Shown one piece after another: positions 31,910-40,521 of a DNA stretch of 64,000 nucleotides. The first letter of the stretch is position 1, and every line of letters begins with the position of its first letter. The DNA is from DASUBN01 sp036000105 (GTDB lineage Bacteria > Pseudomonadota > Gammaproteobacteria > Natronospirales > REEB76). The notes below the pieces were generated by a model. It had not been told where the DNA came from and made no database searches. It saw only the letters and a list, made by a program, of their open reading frames with translations. Location of the stretch: the NCBI GenBank assembly GCA_036000105.1, contig DASYGE010000002.1, positions 186,001 to 250,000 of the forward strand, given 5' to 3'. The translations under genes were made by a program, and so were the position numbers.

Positions 31910-33358
31910 ATGAAACTTACATTTGTTGCCATCCGTTCCCTGCTGAAGCGACGCGTCGTGGTCTATGTGATCGCCCCGCTGGCGGTGATCGCCGCCTTGG
32001 CCCTATCCGTGAAGCCGGTGTTCTTCTGGCTGTTGGTGCGGGAGTTCTACTTCGCAGCACCGGCCTATACCTATACGCAGCCGAAATCCCTCACCGAGGC
32101 ACGGCGTCAGGACCTGGACTACCTGAAGAAGCTTGCCACCCTCGACGGCAGCTTCACGGCGGCGACCCGCGCCGAGTTCCTGGCGGGCATCGCGGCCCTG
32201 GAGCCCCAGGCCGGGGATCTCGATACGCCACAGTTCGCCATGGACGTCTCGCGCCTCGTGGCCCTGGCGGACAACGGCCATACCAACGTACGCCCACCCG
32301 ACAGGGCGGCGCTCATGGACCGGGTGCCCCTGCGCTTCGGCTGGTTCGCGGAAGGCCTGTTCGTGGTCCGCGCCGATCCCGAGCAGGCGGCCCTCTTGGG
32401 CGCGCGAGTGGCGCGTATAGATGGCATCCCCGCGGATGATCTGTTGCTGCGGCTCAAGCCTTACTACGGCGGCAATTTCGAGCACCTCAAGGCCCATAGC
32501 GCCTTCATGCTGGAGTCGCCGGATGCGTTGCATGCGGCCGACGCTTCCTTGCCGCGGGACCGGCTGGTGCTGGATCTCGTGGCGGCGGACGGCCGCGTCT
32601 CCCACGTCGAGGTCCCGGCGTTGCCGCCGGATCCGAACACTCCGGATGTCTGGCCGGAGCGCGAGATGGCGCCGGCGCCCATCTCCCACGACGCGGCCTC
32701 GCGTACGGTCTTGCAGGACGACTCGCGTCAGCCCTGGGTGTTGCGCAACGCAGACGGCAGCCTCTTCTGGCAGAGCCTGGACGGCGGCCATGGCCTGTAT
32801 GTGCACCTTTGGGCCATAGACGATGACCAGAACGGGCCGCTCTCGGACCAGTTGCAGAAGATCCTGGATGGACTCAAGCCCGGTTCGCTGGATTACGCGG
32901 TGGTGGACCTGCGCCTGGACGGCGGCGGCAATTACCTGAAGGCGTTCCACTTCGCCAGGAAGATACCGGAGTACCTCAAGGCCGACGGCAAGCTCTATGT
33001 GTTGACCGACAACCGCACCTTCTCTGCGGCCATCGTCACCCTGGCCTGGCTGCGCTATTACGGCGGCAAGCGCTCGATCATCGTCGGAGAGCACGCCGGC
33101 GACCGGGAGGAGTTCTGGGCGGAGGGTTCACATTTCGTGTTGCCCAACTCCCAGCTGTGGATGGCCTTCAGAACGGGTTATCACGACTGGGAACACGGCT
33201 GCTATTCCTTGCGCCGCTGTTTCTGGCCGAACGTGTTCTACAGTGTGCCGGCAGGCAAATTGGGACCGGACGTGACCGTGGCCTGGAAGTTCAGCGACTA
33301 CGCCGCGGGCCGGGACACGCTACTGGATTACGTGTTGCACGATGCGGTGCGACCTTAA
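31910..33358 (+). CDS. S41-peptidase-like (ClpP/crotonase-fold) membrane-anchored protein
   Basis: ATG 31910 has GAGGACC upstream; ATG 31895 is an alternative. A hydrophobic anchor (VVYVIAPLAVIAALALSV) is followed by an extracytoplasmic region. The C-terminal half has the S41 tail-protease core: YAVVDLRLDGGGNYLKAFHFARKI and LYVLTDNRTFSAAIVTLAWLRYYGG, where Ser of TFSAA is the expected nucleophile. Proteolysis is inferred; no PDZ motif is obvious. Confidence 0.75.
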   Translation: MKLTFVAIRSLLKRRVVVYVIAPLAVIAALALSVKPVFFWLLVREFYFAAPAYTYTQPKSLTEARRQDLDYLKKLATLDGSFTAATRAEFLAGIAALEPQAGDLDTPQFAMDVSRLVALADNGHTNVRPPDRAALMDRVPLRFGWFAEGLFVVRADPEQAALLGARVARIDGIPADDLLLRLKPYYGGNFEHLKAHSAFMLESPDALHAADASLPRDRLVLDLVAADGRVSHVEVPALPPDPNTPDVWPEREMAPAPISHDAASRTVLQDDSRQPWVLRNADGSLFWQSLDGGHGLYVHLWAIDDDQNGPLSDQLQKILDGLKPGSLDYAVVDLRLDGGGNYLKAFHFARKIPEYLKADGKLYVLTDNRTFSAAIVTLAWLRYYGGKRSIIVGEHAGDREEFWAEGSHFVLPNSQLWMAFRTGYHDWEHGCYSLRRCFWPNVFYSVPAGKLGPDVTVAWKFSDYAAGRDTLLDYVLHDAVRP

Positions 33359-33369
33359 GGGCTGAATGA

Positions 33370-33431
33370 TCCAGAACCTCCACGAGGCTGGGGCCTGGCA
33401 TCAGATCATCTTCGATCAGCAGGATGCACAT
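33370..33431 (-). pseudogene. N-terminal relic of a response regulator
   Basis: From ATG 33431 the minus strand reads MCILLIEDDLMPGPSLVEVLDHSALKV, the start of an OmpR-type receiver domain (LLIEDD acidic pocket). It then runs into unrelated sequence and the 3' end of the S41-like gene. It is too short to be functional. Confidence 0.55.
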
Positions 33432-33475
33432 GGCATCGCCGAACTGCCGGCGGCGCAAGATCGCGGGTGATGGGC

Positions 33476-33934
33476 CTACGGCTTCGGCGGCTTCCGGCGC
33501 ACGTATAGCGTCTTCAGCACGCGGGCCACCACTTCTCCCGAAGCATCGGTGATGTCCACGGTGAATTCCGGGAAGTACTTCTCGCCGCCCGCGGTCTTTT
33601 CCAGGATCGTGGCCAGCGACGCATCGTCTATCTTGAAGCGGGCGGTCACGGTGCCGCGCCCCGGCTTCAGGTAGTCGATGCTGGCGCGGCTGTCCCATAC
33701 GTAATAGCCTTTGCCCAGCACCTGGAGCATCATCACCATGTAGCAGGCGTCGGTCATGGCGAACAGGCTGCCGCCGAAGTGCACGCCCACGTAGTTCATG
33801 TTGTACCAGTGCTGCTTCAGCACCACCTCGGCCTCGCGGTAATCCTCGCTCACGCGGGTCACGCGTATGCCGCTCGCCAGGAAGGGCGGCCACAGGTTCA
33901 TGATGCGGCGCAGGGTGTTGGCTTTCATCTTCAT
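33476..33934 (-). CDS. DUF4442 hotdog-fold protein
   Basis: 152 residues: MNLWPPFLASGIRVTRVSEDYREAEV and GVHFGGSLFAMTDACYMVMMLQVLG, then SIDYLKPGRGTVTARFKI. This is the PaaI/DUF4442 thioesterase-like hotdog pattern. The acyl substrate is unknown. Just 10 bases beyond the end of the MocR gene 33945 on the same strand, so likely cotranscribed. Confidence 0.85.
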   Translation of the reverse strand: MKMKANTLRRIMNLWPPFLASGIRVTRVSEDYREAEVVLKQHWYNMNYVGVHFGGSLFAMTDACYMVMMLQVLGKGYYVWDSRASIDYLKPGRGTVTARFKIDDASLATILEKTAGGEKYFPEFTVDITDASGEVVARVLKTLYVRRKPPKP

Positions 33935-33944
33935 CGATCCTCCA

Positions 33945-35438
33945 TCATGCCCGGCGTCGTGACCGGGCAGTCTCGTGTTGCACTGCGGTTATGGATCCCG
34001 TGAGCAGATCGATGCCGGCACGGATCTCCTCGGGCGTCTGGCTGGCGAAGCCCAGGCGCAGGTGGGTGGTACGCCGTGGCGGGTCCAGGTGGTAATTGGA
34101 TTCGGCAGTCACGAACACGCCAGCTTCTGCCGCGAGTTGTACCACCCTGTCCGCATCGGTCTTGCTGTCCAGCCACATGGCCATGCCGCCGTCGGGCACG
34201 TCCCACGCCAGATCCAAGTCACGGGCCTTGGCGGCTTCGAGGGCAGCCACGGTCACGTCCCGGCGTTCCTCATAGACGCGGCGCATGCGGCGCAGATGCC
34301 GCTCGAAACCGCCGCTGTCCATCCAGCGGGCTATCGCGTCCTCCACGAAGGTGTTGGTCTGGCGGGTGATGATGCTGCGCAGGTTGACCAGGGGTTCGTA
34401 GAGGGCGTCCGGCACTGCCAGGCAGCCGATGCGCATGGAGGGGAAGGTGATCTTGGACAGGGTGGACATATAGATCACGAGGCCGCAGGGGTCGGTGCTC
34501 GCTATGGGTGCTATGGGCTGGGAGCGGAAATGGAACTCGTGGTCGTAATCGTCCTCGATGATGGGGATCTGATGGCGGCTCGCCAGCTCGTAGATGCGCA
34601 AGCGGCGTGCCGCCGGCAAGGTCGCGGTGGTGGGGTACTGGTGATGGGGCGTCAAGCAGATCAGGTGGATGCGCTGTTTCGTGATGGCGGCTTCGAGGGC
34701 GTCCGGATCCATGCCTTGGGCATCCACCTTCACCGGCACGATCTCACCGCCGGCGGCGCGGAATGCATCCCAGCCGGAAGGATAACCAGGCATCTCCACC
34801 GCCACCTTGTGGCCGGGGCCCACGAGTAGCTGTGCCACCAGGAAGATGCCTTCCTGGGCGCCATGGGTGACGATGATGCGCCGACCGGTGATGGCGCGCA
34901 TGCGGCGCAGATACTCCTCGAAGCGTGCTATGAACCCCGGATGCCCGGCCGCATTGCCGTAGCCGCCGAAGTTGACCGGGGATTTGCGCATGGACTCTGC
35001 GAGGCAGGTGCGGAACTCGTTGTAGGGGAAGAGCCGCAAGTCCGGCACGCCGCTCTGGAACACATAACGGTAGTCCTCTCGTGTCTCCGGAGCGCAGAAG
35101 GATTTGACGGCACCCCGTACGAACCGCCATTTGATGCCGCGCTCGAAAGGCGAGGGCTTACCGCCGCCCTTGGGCTTGAAGAACTCGGAAGGCAACACCT
35201 GGCTCACGCGGTGGGCGCGACGCTCGCCGGCTTCGAGCCAGCCTTCCGCCACCAGCTCGTCCATGGCGGCGCTCATGGTATGGCGATGCACGCCCAAGCT
35301 CTCCGCCAGCACGCGAGTGGAGGGTAGCCGTTCGCCGGGTTTCACCGTGCCCTTCTGGATGGCGCTGCGCAGTCCTTCGGCGATGCGCAGGTAACCGGGA
35401 CGGGCGTCATCTGGGATGGACAGGATGAGTTCGCGCAT
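33945..35438 (-). CDS. MocR-type aminotransferase-like regulator
   Basis: ATG 35438 (MRELILSIPDDARPGYL) has GAGG upstream; a longer frame to 35474 overlaps an operator-like half-site. The 497-residue protein has a GntR winged helix (GERLPSTRVLAESLGVHRHTMSAAMDEL) and a PLP aminotransferase-like domain with YMSTLSKITFPSMRIG (the PLP lysine). It is upstream of a DUF4442 gene and divergent from an EamA exporter. Confidence 0.88.
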   Translation of the reverse strand: MRELILSIPDDARPGYLRIAEGLRSAIQKGTVKPGERLPSTRVLAESLGVHRHTMSAAMDELVAEGWLEAGERRAHRVSQVLPSEFFKPKGGGKPSPFERGIKWRFVRGAVKSFCAPETREDYRYVFQSGVPDLRLFPYNEFRTCLAESMRKSPVNFGGYGNAAGHPGFIARFEEYLRRMRAITGRRIIVTHGAQEGIFLVAQLLVGPGHKVAVEMPGYPSGWDAFRAAGGEIVPVKVDAQGMDPDALEAAITKQRIHLICLTPHHQYPTTATLPAARRLRIYELASRHQIPIIEDDYDHEFHFRSQPIAPIASTDPCGLVIYMSTLSKITFPSMRIGCLAVPDALYEPLVNLRSIITRQTNTFVEDAIARWMDSGGFERHLRRMRRVYEERRDVTVAALEAAKARDLDLAWDVPDGGMAMWLDSKTDADRVVQLAAEAGVFVTAESNYHLDPPRRTTHLRLGFASQTPEEIRAGIDLLTGSITAVQHETARSRRRA

Positions 35439-35473
35439 GGGTTCAGGCCTCACGGCCAGCTTGGAGGCTGGCA

Positions 35474-35524
35474 TATCTGGTCTAATTAAAATATCACAAC
35501 TGGCACTTAAAAATGTACCAGATA
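35474..35524. promoter_or_regulatory. Inverted half-sites upstream of MocR gene
   Basis: TATCTGGT (35474-35481) and ACCAGATA (35517-35524) are exact inverted repeats about 35 bases apart, spanning an AT-rich promoter-like stretch. They are plausible binding sites for the MocR regulator at 33945. Confidence 0.45.
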
Positions 35525-35790
35525 GAGAGGAAGATCGTCTCCGTCCGGTGCCTTAGGTGACACCGCAGATATAGATCAGGACGGTCGAATCATGGCCAGT
35601 GACGACGGACGCAAGGGACTCTGGATCACCTTAGGGCACCAGCCGGGCGTGAGCGCCTGGTTCACGGTGTGGAGGATGTCGCGCCTCGCGAAGCCCGCCG
35701 CCAGGCAGCCCAAGCCGGCGACCAAGGCGGCATCCATGCCAGGCGATTCCAGCCAGGTCTGCGCCGGGCGCTGAGGTACGGGACCCATAC
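35525..35790. other. Intergenic stretch before the EamA gene
   Basis: A 60-codon frame on the plus strand (35592-35774) and one on the minus strand are both open, but neither has a ribosome binding site or recognisable product. I treat this as non-coding. Confidence 0.5.
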
Positions 35791-36720
35791 ATGAGCACCG
35801 GGAAACCAGGCACCGAAAGACTCGCTTACGTGGCGGCTGTGATCACGCTGCTCGCATGGTCGTCATCCTATGCAGCCATCGCCTATGGCTTGCAGGTGTT
35901 CACGCCGGGAGAACTCGTGTTGCTGCGTTTCGCCATGGCGTCCGTGTGCCTCCTGGCGCTCGTGGTCATGGGCTTCATCAAACTGCCGCCGCCGCGCGAT
36001 TGGCCGGCACTGTTCCTGCTTGGCTTCATCGGCAACACCCTCTACCAGCTGTGCCTCTGCTATTCGATGACGCGACGGTCCGCGGGTGCGGCGGCGGTGG
36101 TGATATCCATGATCCCCGGGGTCACTTCGGTGCTGGCGGTGCTGCGCCTCAAGGAGCGCTTGAGTCCGCGTGCGATCGTGGGCATGGGCATCGCCTTCGC
36201 CGGCACGCTGCTCGTCACCCTCGGCCGCGGCCATGAGCTGCATCCCGAACCCATGGCCCTGCTGGCGTTCGTGGCGGTGGTCTGCAGCAGCGTGTATTTC
36301 GTGTGGCAGAAACCCTTGTTCGTGCGCACCAGCCCCTTGGGCGTCTCCGCCGCCAGCATCATCGCCGGCACCTTGGGATTCATCCCCTTCGGCTTGCATC
36401 TGCCGGAGAAGCTGGCACTGATCTCCCACGCCCAACTGTTCTCGGTGATCTATCTCGCCCTGGTGCCGACGGTGGTGGGCTTCCTGTGCTGGAGTTGGGC
36501 CCTGTCCCGGGCGCCGGCTTCGCGGGTGTCGAGCTTCCTGTATCTGCAGCCGCTCATCGCCTGCGCCATCGCTTGGGCGTGGCTGGGGGAGATCCCCACG
36601 TGGCTCACGGTGGCCGGTGGCAGCCTCGCCATCGTGGGCGTGGTGCTGGCCACGAGCCGCATCAGTTTCACTATGCCCTGGCGCAAAGCCCCTGTGGTCT
36701 GCGCCGAACCGGAAGCTTAA
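35791..36720 (+). CDS. EamA/DMT-family transporter
   Basis: 309 residues with ten hydrophobic segments and two EamA repeats: VAAVITLLAWSSSYAAIAYG, FIGNTLYQLCLCYSMTRRSAGAAAVVISMIPGVTSVLAVLRLKERLS and ..LVPTVVGFLCWSWALSRAPASRVSSFLYLQPLIACAIAWAWLGE. A drug/metabolite exporter by family. Its 3' end overlaps the convergent gene by four bases. Confidence 0.9.
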   Translation: MSTGKPGTERLAYVAAVITLLAWSSSYAAIAYGLQVFTPGELVLLRFAMASVCLLALVVMGFIKLPPPRDWPALFLLGFIGNTLYQLCLCYSMTRRSAGAAAVVISMIPGVTSVLAVLRLKERLSPRAIVGMGIAFAGTLLVTLGRGHELHPEPMALLAFVAVVCSSVYFVWQKPLFVRTSPLGVSAASIIAGTLGFIPFGLHLPEKLALISHAQLFSVIYLALVPTVVGFLCWSWALSRAPASRVSSFLYLQPLIACAIAWAWLGEIPTWLTVAGGSLAIVGVVLATSRISFTMPWRKAPVVCAEPEA

Positions 36721-37232
36721 CGCCCGAGCAGCGAGAGGGAGGGTTTGGGCTGGCCTGCCTGGGGTTGCCGCAACTGGGGCAGGAGCTCATCCAGCTCCCT
36801 CATATGCCCCTGGTCGTGTTCCACCCAGAGCTCCAGTAAGCGCCCTAGAGTCACTTCCCCCACGTTCTCGAAATGGCCGCCGCGGGCGAGTTCCTTAGGT
36901 GTCACGTCCGCCAGGATGGCGAGGCAGCGGCGGCGCATGCTGAGGAAAGCTTCCAGAGCAGGTTGCAGGGGCTGCTCGTTGTAGCCCCGCTCCCTGGCCA
37001 GCGCTGAGCCGTCCAGGTCCGGCAGCACAGGATCCTCCTCCCGCAATAGCAGGCCGAGGCGGCGTGCATAGCCTTCCACCTCGATGTCCCTCAAGTGGCA
37101 GACGCTCTCCAGCACCGAGAAGCTTTCAGCGCCGGGTTTGAAGCGCAGCTGTGCGTCCGTGAGGCCCTGGAGCCGCTGCTCCAGGGCTGCGGGCATGCCT
37201 GCCAATGCGATCACGGCATCTTCGAGTCCCAT
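36717..37232 (-). CDS. DinB-superfamily (damage-inducible-like) protein
   Basis: From ATG 37232, 171 residues: LTDAQLRFKPGAESFSVLESVCHLRDIEVEGY and GEVTLGRLLELWVEHDQGHMREL. The His residues of VCHLRD and EHDQGHM fit the metal site of DinB/YfiT-like four-helix bundles. Unrelated to the DinB polymerase. Probably a thiol or hydrolase-type enzyme. It follows the VOC gene by 13 bases on the same strand. Confidence 0.85.
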   Translation of the reverse strand: MGLEDAVIALAGMPAALEQRLQGLTDAQLRFKPGAESFSVLESVCHLRDIEVEGYARRLGLLLREEDPVLPDLDGSALARERGYNEQPLQPALEAFLSMRRRCLAILADVTPKELARGGHFENVGEVTLGRLLELWVEHDQGHMRELDELLPQLRQPQAGQPKPSLSLLGR

Positions 37233-37245
37233 GGTGGTACTCCTG

Positions 37246-37796
37246 CTACTGCGGTTGACCCATGGCCTGCATGCGCCGCTGCATCTCCTTGGGGGAGACG
37301 TCTTCCACGTGGGTGGCGATGTACCAGCGATGGCCGAAGGGATCGATGATGCCGCCCATGCGGTCGCCGTAGAACTGGTCCGCCACCGGCCGCTCCAGGG
37401 TGGCACCTTCGGCTACCGCGCGCGCGGCCACGGCGTCCACGTCCTTCAGGTAGAGCATGATGCCCACGGGAGTCGGGCTGCCGGCCTGGGGAGCCATGAG
37501 GTTCCGCTCGGGATATTCGTCCGCCAGCATCACATGGGATTCGCCGATGACGATCTCGGCGTGGCCGATGCGGTCACCGTCCGGCATGCGCATCTTCTCC
37601 TTGGCGCCGAATATCTTCTTGTAGAACTCGATGGCTGCCGCCGCGCCCTTCACCGAGAGGTAAGGGGTCACGCTGTGGTAGCCCTTGGGTACGGCAGCCA
37701 CTTTGCGGGCCTTGGCGCGGGGCCTGGCCTGGATTTCGCCTTGATGGATCTGCGTTTGGCCGGCTGGGATCTCTTGCTGGTTTTCTTGCGCGCCAT
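37246..37796 (-). CDS. VOC-family (PhnB-like) protein with apparent frameshift
   Basis: The conserved body (YHSVTPYLSVKGAAAAIEFYKKIFGAKEKMRMPDGDRIGHAEI...GGIIDPFGHRWYIATHVEDV) lies in one frame. The only good start, ATG 37796 after GGAGAG, opens in another frame (MARKKTSKRSQPAKRRS), a Lys/Arg-rich leader that such VOC proteins often have. The frames must switch near 37700-37730. Either a real indel or a sequence error. Glyoxalase-like fold; substrate unknown. Confidence 0.7.
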
Positions 37797-38211
37797 GGCA
37801 CTCTCCGACGTGTTCGACGAATGGGAGATTAATTCTAGTCCAGGCGTGCAAGCATGCCAGGGCATATGTCATACAAACATTTATTCATGCACCTCATGGG
37901 TCCGGTGTTGTCGGGTAATGAAGTTGTCATATGCGAGGAGTAGTCCGCCGGCTCCGCAGGATGGGTGCGGCGCTGTCGCAGATGGCCCGCCACGCCAGTG
38001 ACAGCGGGGGGTGAGGGAAACCCTGATGGCGGAATCAGGCTACGGCTGATACCCAATTCAGGGGGTGCTCGGATAGTGGGCCGGCTCCGGGCATGGTGTA
38101 CTGATACCCGACGATAGCAGCCCCAGGAATCCACGCCGGACGTGATCCTCAGGGTCGTCATGGATCGAGACAGCGGCTGCGTAACCGTCCGTATCTCACA
38201 GGGAGTTGACC
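37797..38211. other. 415-base intergenic stretch
   Basis: The minus strand is open (37835-38359), but the predicted peptide is Arg/Pro/Ser-rich with no recognisable domain and runs into the start of the next gene. I see no supported gene here. Confidence 0.5.
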
Positions 38212-39432
38212 ATGAACATCGTAGCTTCACGCAACAGTTTCGAGGGCCTGGCGAGCTATGCCGCGTGTATAGGGTTGGCTCTGTTGCCCATATTCCCCGA
38301 GCCGCTGAGCGCCATGGCGCTGATGCAGCTCGTGTCGGCCGCCGCAGTCGCCTCTGCATTCGTCGCTGTCCTGCGGATCTCCGGCGCCGCGAAGCGCATG
38401 GGCGACCCGGATGCGATCTTCATCCAGGCGGCGCTCGGCATCGGCATCTGCAGCGGCCTCTACAGCCTCGTCAGCACCCAGACCCGGCCGGAGGTCTTGC
38501 TGGTGACGTTCGCGCTATGGGGTGCCGTGGCCCTGCCGAACCTCACGCCCGGACGGGTCGCCGGCCTGTTCGTCCTGAACCTAGTGGTGTTCCTGAACGT
38601 GATCTCACGCTTCCTCGTGCTGTCGAAGCGCGGCGAGCTGTACACCGAGACCGTGTTCATGTTGCTGGCATCCACGCTGGCGGCGGTCTTCATGATATGG
38701 CGGGCCCGGGATTACACGCGCGTACGCCATGAGAAATCGCGCCTCATGGACGAGAACGCTCACAAGACGGAGAAGCTCGAGGAGGCGGAAGCGCGCATCC
38801 ACGCGCTGACGGTTCAGGATATGGACACCATCGCCCTCAAGTACCCCTATTTCAAGGATGCCCTGGCGCGGGAGAAGACCCATGCCGACCAGATGGGCGG
38901 GACCTTCTCCATCGGCCTCATCGAGATAGACCATTTCGCCGACATCGCCGCGACCCATGGCGAGGTGGTGGCCAAGCAGCTGCTGCGCGAGTTCGCCGAG
39001 CGCGCGACCAGCATGATCAAGAAGATGGGCTTCATGGACCTGGATGACGACAGTTATCGTCCCCTGGGCCGTGTCGGTGAGGGCTTGTTCGGCCTTATCC
39101 TGCCGACGGTCAACCTGAAAGGCGCCCAACACTGTGCGGAGCGTCTGCACCAGGGCATGGAGTTCCGTGACATCAAAACCTCAGCCGGTCCCCTGACCAT
39201 CACCCTCGCCATCGGCGTCACCGAGTATGTCAGGGGTGAGGACGTGGAAGCGCTCATGGCGGAGCTGAGCGTCTCCCTGGAGCGCGCGCGGCTGGATCAC
39301 GACGACATCTACAATCAGATCTACAAGAAAGACTTGCGGCCGAAGCAGTCAGGCACGCCCATCAAGGCCGCATCCTCGGCGAAGGATATGCAGTTGCTGG
39401 ACTACAAGGATTATCACCGGCCGGTGCATTGA
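38212..39432 (+). CDS. Membrane GGDEF-like protein with degenerate active site
   Basis: ATG 38212 follows GGGAG. Five to six membrane segments (about residues 10-160) precede a coiled-coil linker and a GGDEF-fold domain (about 215-385). The signature position reads GRVGEGLFGLIL, that is GEGLF in place of GGDEF, so cyclase activity is unlikely. Probably a c-di-GMP/GTP-binding or protein-interaction role. Confidence 0.75.
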   Translation: MNIVASRNSFEGLASYAACIGLALLPIFPEPLSAMALMQLVSAAAVASAFVAVLRISGAAKRMGDPDAIFIQAALGIGICSGLYSLVSTQTRPEVLLVTFALWGAVALPNLTPGRVAGLFVLNLVVFLNVISRFLVLSKRGELYTETVFMLLASTLAAVFMIWRARDYTRVRHEKSRLMDENAHKTEKLEEAEARIHALTVQDMDTIALKYPYFKDALAREKTHADQMGGTFSIGLIEIDHFADIAATHGEVVAKQLLREFAERATSMIKKMGFMDLDDDSYRPLGRVGEGLFGLILPTVNLKGAQHCAERLHQGMEFRDIKTSAGPLTITLAIGVTEYVRGEDVEALMAELSVSLERARLDHDDIYNQIYKKDLRPKQSGTPIKAASSAKDMQLLDYKDYHRPVH

Positions 39433-39582
39433 TCGGGCCACGGAAGTGATATGCCGGCCATGGAAGGCCGGACTCAGAGCGCCCCAAGGATGGAGTGCTT
39501 TGACGCTCCTGGTCTCCAGTAGCTCAGGTTTGCTCCGCTGGCATACACTGGCCGCGCATGTCATGCGTACTAGGAGTCCCGT

Positions 39583-40515
39583 ATGTCGCGGATTTATGCC
39601 TTCGTATGCTTCCTGCTGCTGGCGACAGCGGCCTCCGCCGAGGAAGCCAAACCGTTCTTCACCTTGCATGAACTGGGGCCCGGGGTATGGGCCGCGGTGG
39701 CGGTGCCCGGCAACCATGCCGGCAGCAATGCCGGCTTCGTGGTGGGCGGCGATTCGGTGGCAGTCATAGATACCTTCCAGGTGCCGGCGGCGGCCGAGGC
39801 GCTTATCGCGGCCATCAGGAAGACGACGCCCCTGCCGGTGCGCTACGTGATCGACACCCACTATCACCTGGATCATGTGGCGGGCAATCAGGTGTTCGCC
39901 AAGGCCGGTGCGGTGGTCATGGCGCAGCAGAACGTACGCGGCTGGGAGCACACCGAGAACCTCAAGTTCTTCGGTGACAAGATCACTCCCGAACAAAGGC
40001 AGATGGTGGAATCGCTCGGGCTGCCTGCCCTGAGTTATCGCGATGGGGTGCAGCTGGATCTGGGCGGACGCATCCTGCAGGTGCGGGTGTTGCCGGGGCA
40101 CACGGGCGGGGATTCGGTGGTGATCGTACCGGATGCAGACGTGGTTTTCACCGGCGACCTGTTCTGGGATCACTCCCTGCCCAACCTGATAGACGCGAAC
40201 ACGGCGCAGCAGATCACCACCAACGATGTGTTCCTCAGCGATTATCCCGCGGCCACTTTCGTCCCGGGCCACGGTGAAGTGGGCAAGGCAGCCGACGTGA
40301 CTGCCTTCCGGGATTACCTCACGGCCCTGCGCCAGACGGTGATGGCTGCGCGTGCGGGTGGGGAATCCGGCAAGACGCTCATGGATGCGGTGTTGCCCGG
40401 CCTCAAGCAGAAATACGGCGATTGGGGCTACTTCGATTATTTCGCGGCCCACAACATCGAGCAGACCGAAGCAGAATTGGGTGGGACGAAGAAGCGCCCG
40501 ATGCCGGCACAGTAA
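39583..40515 (+). CDS. Exported MBL-fold metallo-hydrolase
   Basis: 310 residues; signal peptide (MSRIYAFVCFLLLATAASA). Intact zinc motif DTHYHLDHVAGNQV, then PGHTGGDSVVIVP and FTGDLFWDHSLPN, and later FVPGHGE, the SoxH/quinoprotein-associated type. Periplasmic. Substrate unknown. It lies 6 bases before the next gene and is likely cotranscribed with it. Confidence 0.87.
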   Translation: MSRIYAFVCFLLLATAASAEEAKPFFTLHELGPGVWAAVAVPGNHAGSNAGFVVGGDSVAVIDTFQVPAAAEALIAAIRKTTPLPVRYVIDTHYHLDHVAGNQVFAKAGAVVMAQQNVRGWEHTENLKFFGDKITPEQRQMVESLGLPALSYRDGVQLDLGGRILQVRVLPGHTGGDSVVIVPDADVVFTGDLFWDHSLPNLIDANTAQQITTNDVFLSDYPAATFVPGHGEVGKAADVTAFRDYLTALRQTVMAARAGGESGKTLMDAVLPGLKQKYGDWGYFDYFAAHNIEQTEAELGGTKKRPMPAQ

Positions 40516-40521
40516 TCGCCT

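Noticed and set aside
35592..35774. 60-codon gene before the EamA transporter
   Set aside because: No ribosome binding site, no recognisable sequence, and the opposite strand is equally open.
37835..38359. 174-codon minus-strand frame
   Set aside because: Arg/Pro/Ser-rich, overlaps the start of the GGDEF gene, and shows no domain or ribosome binding site.
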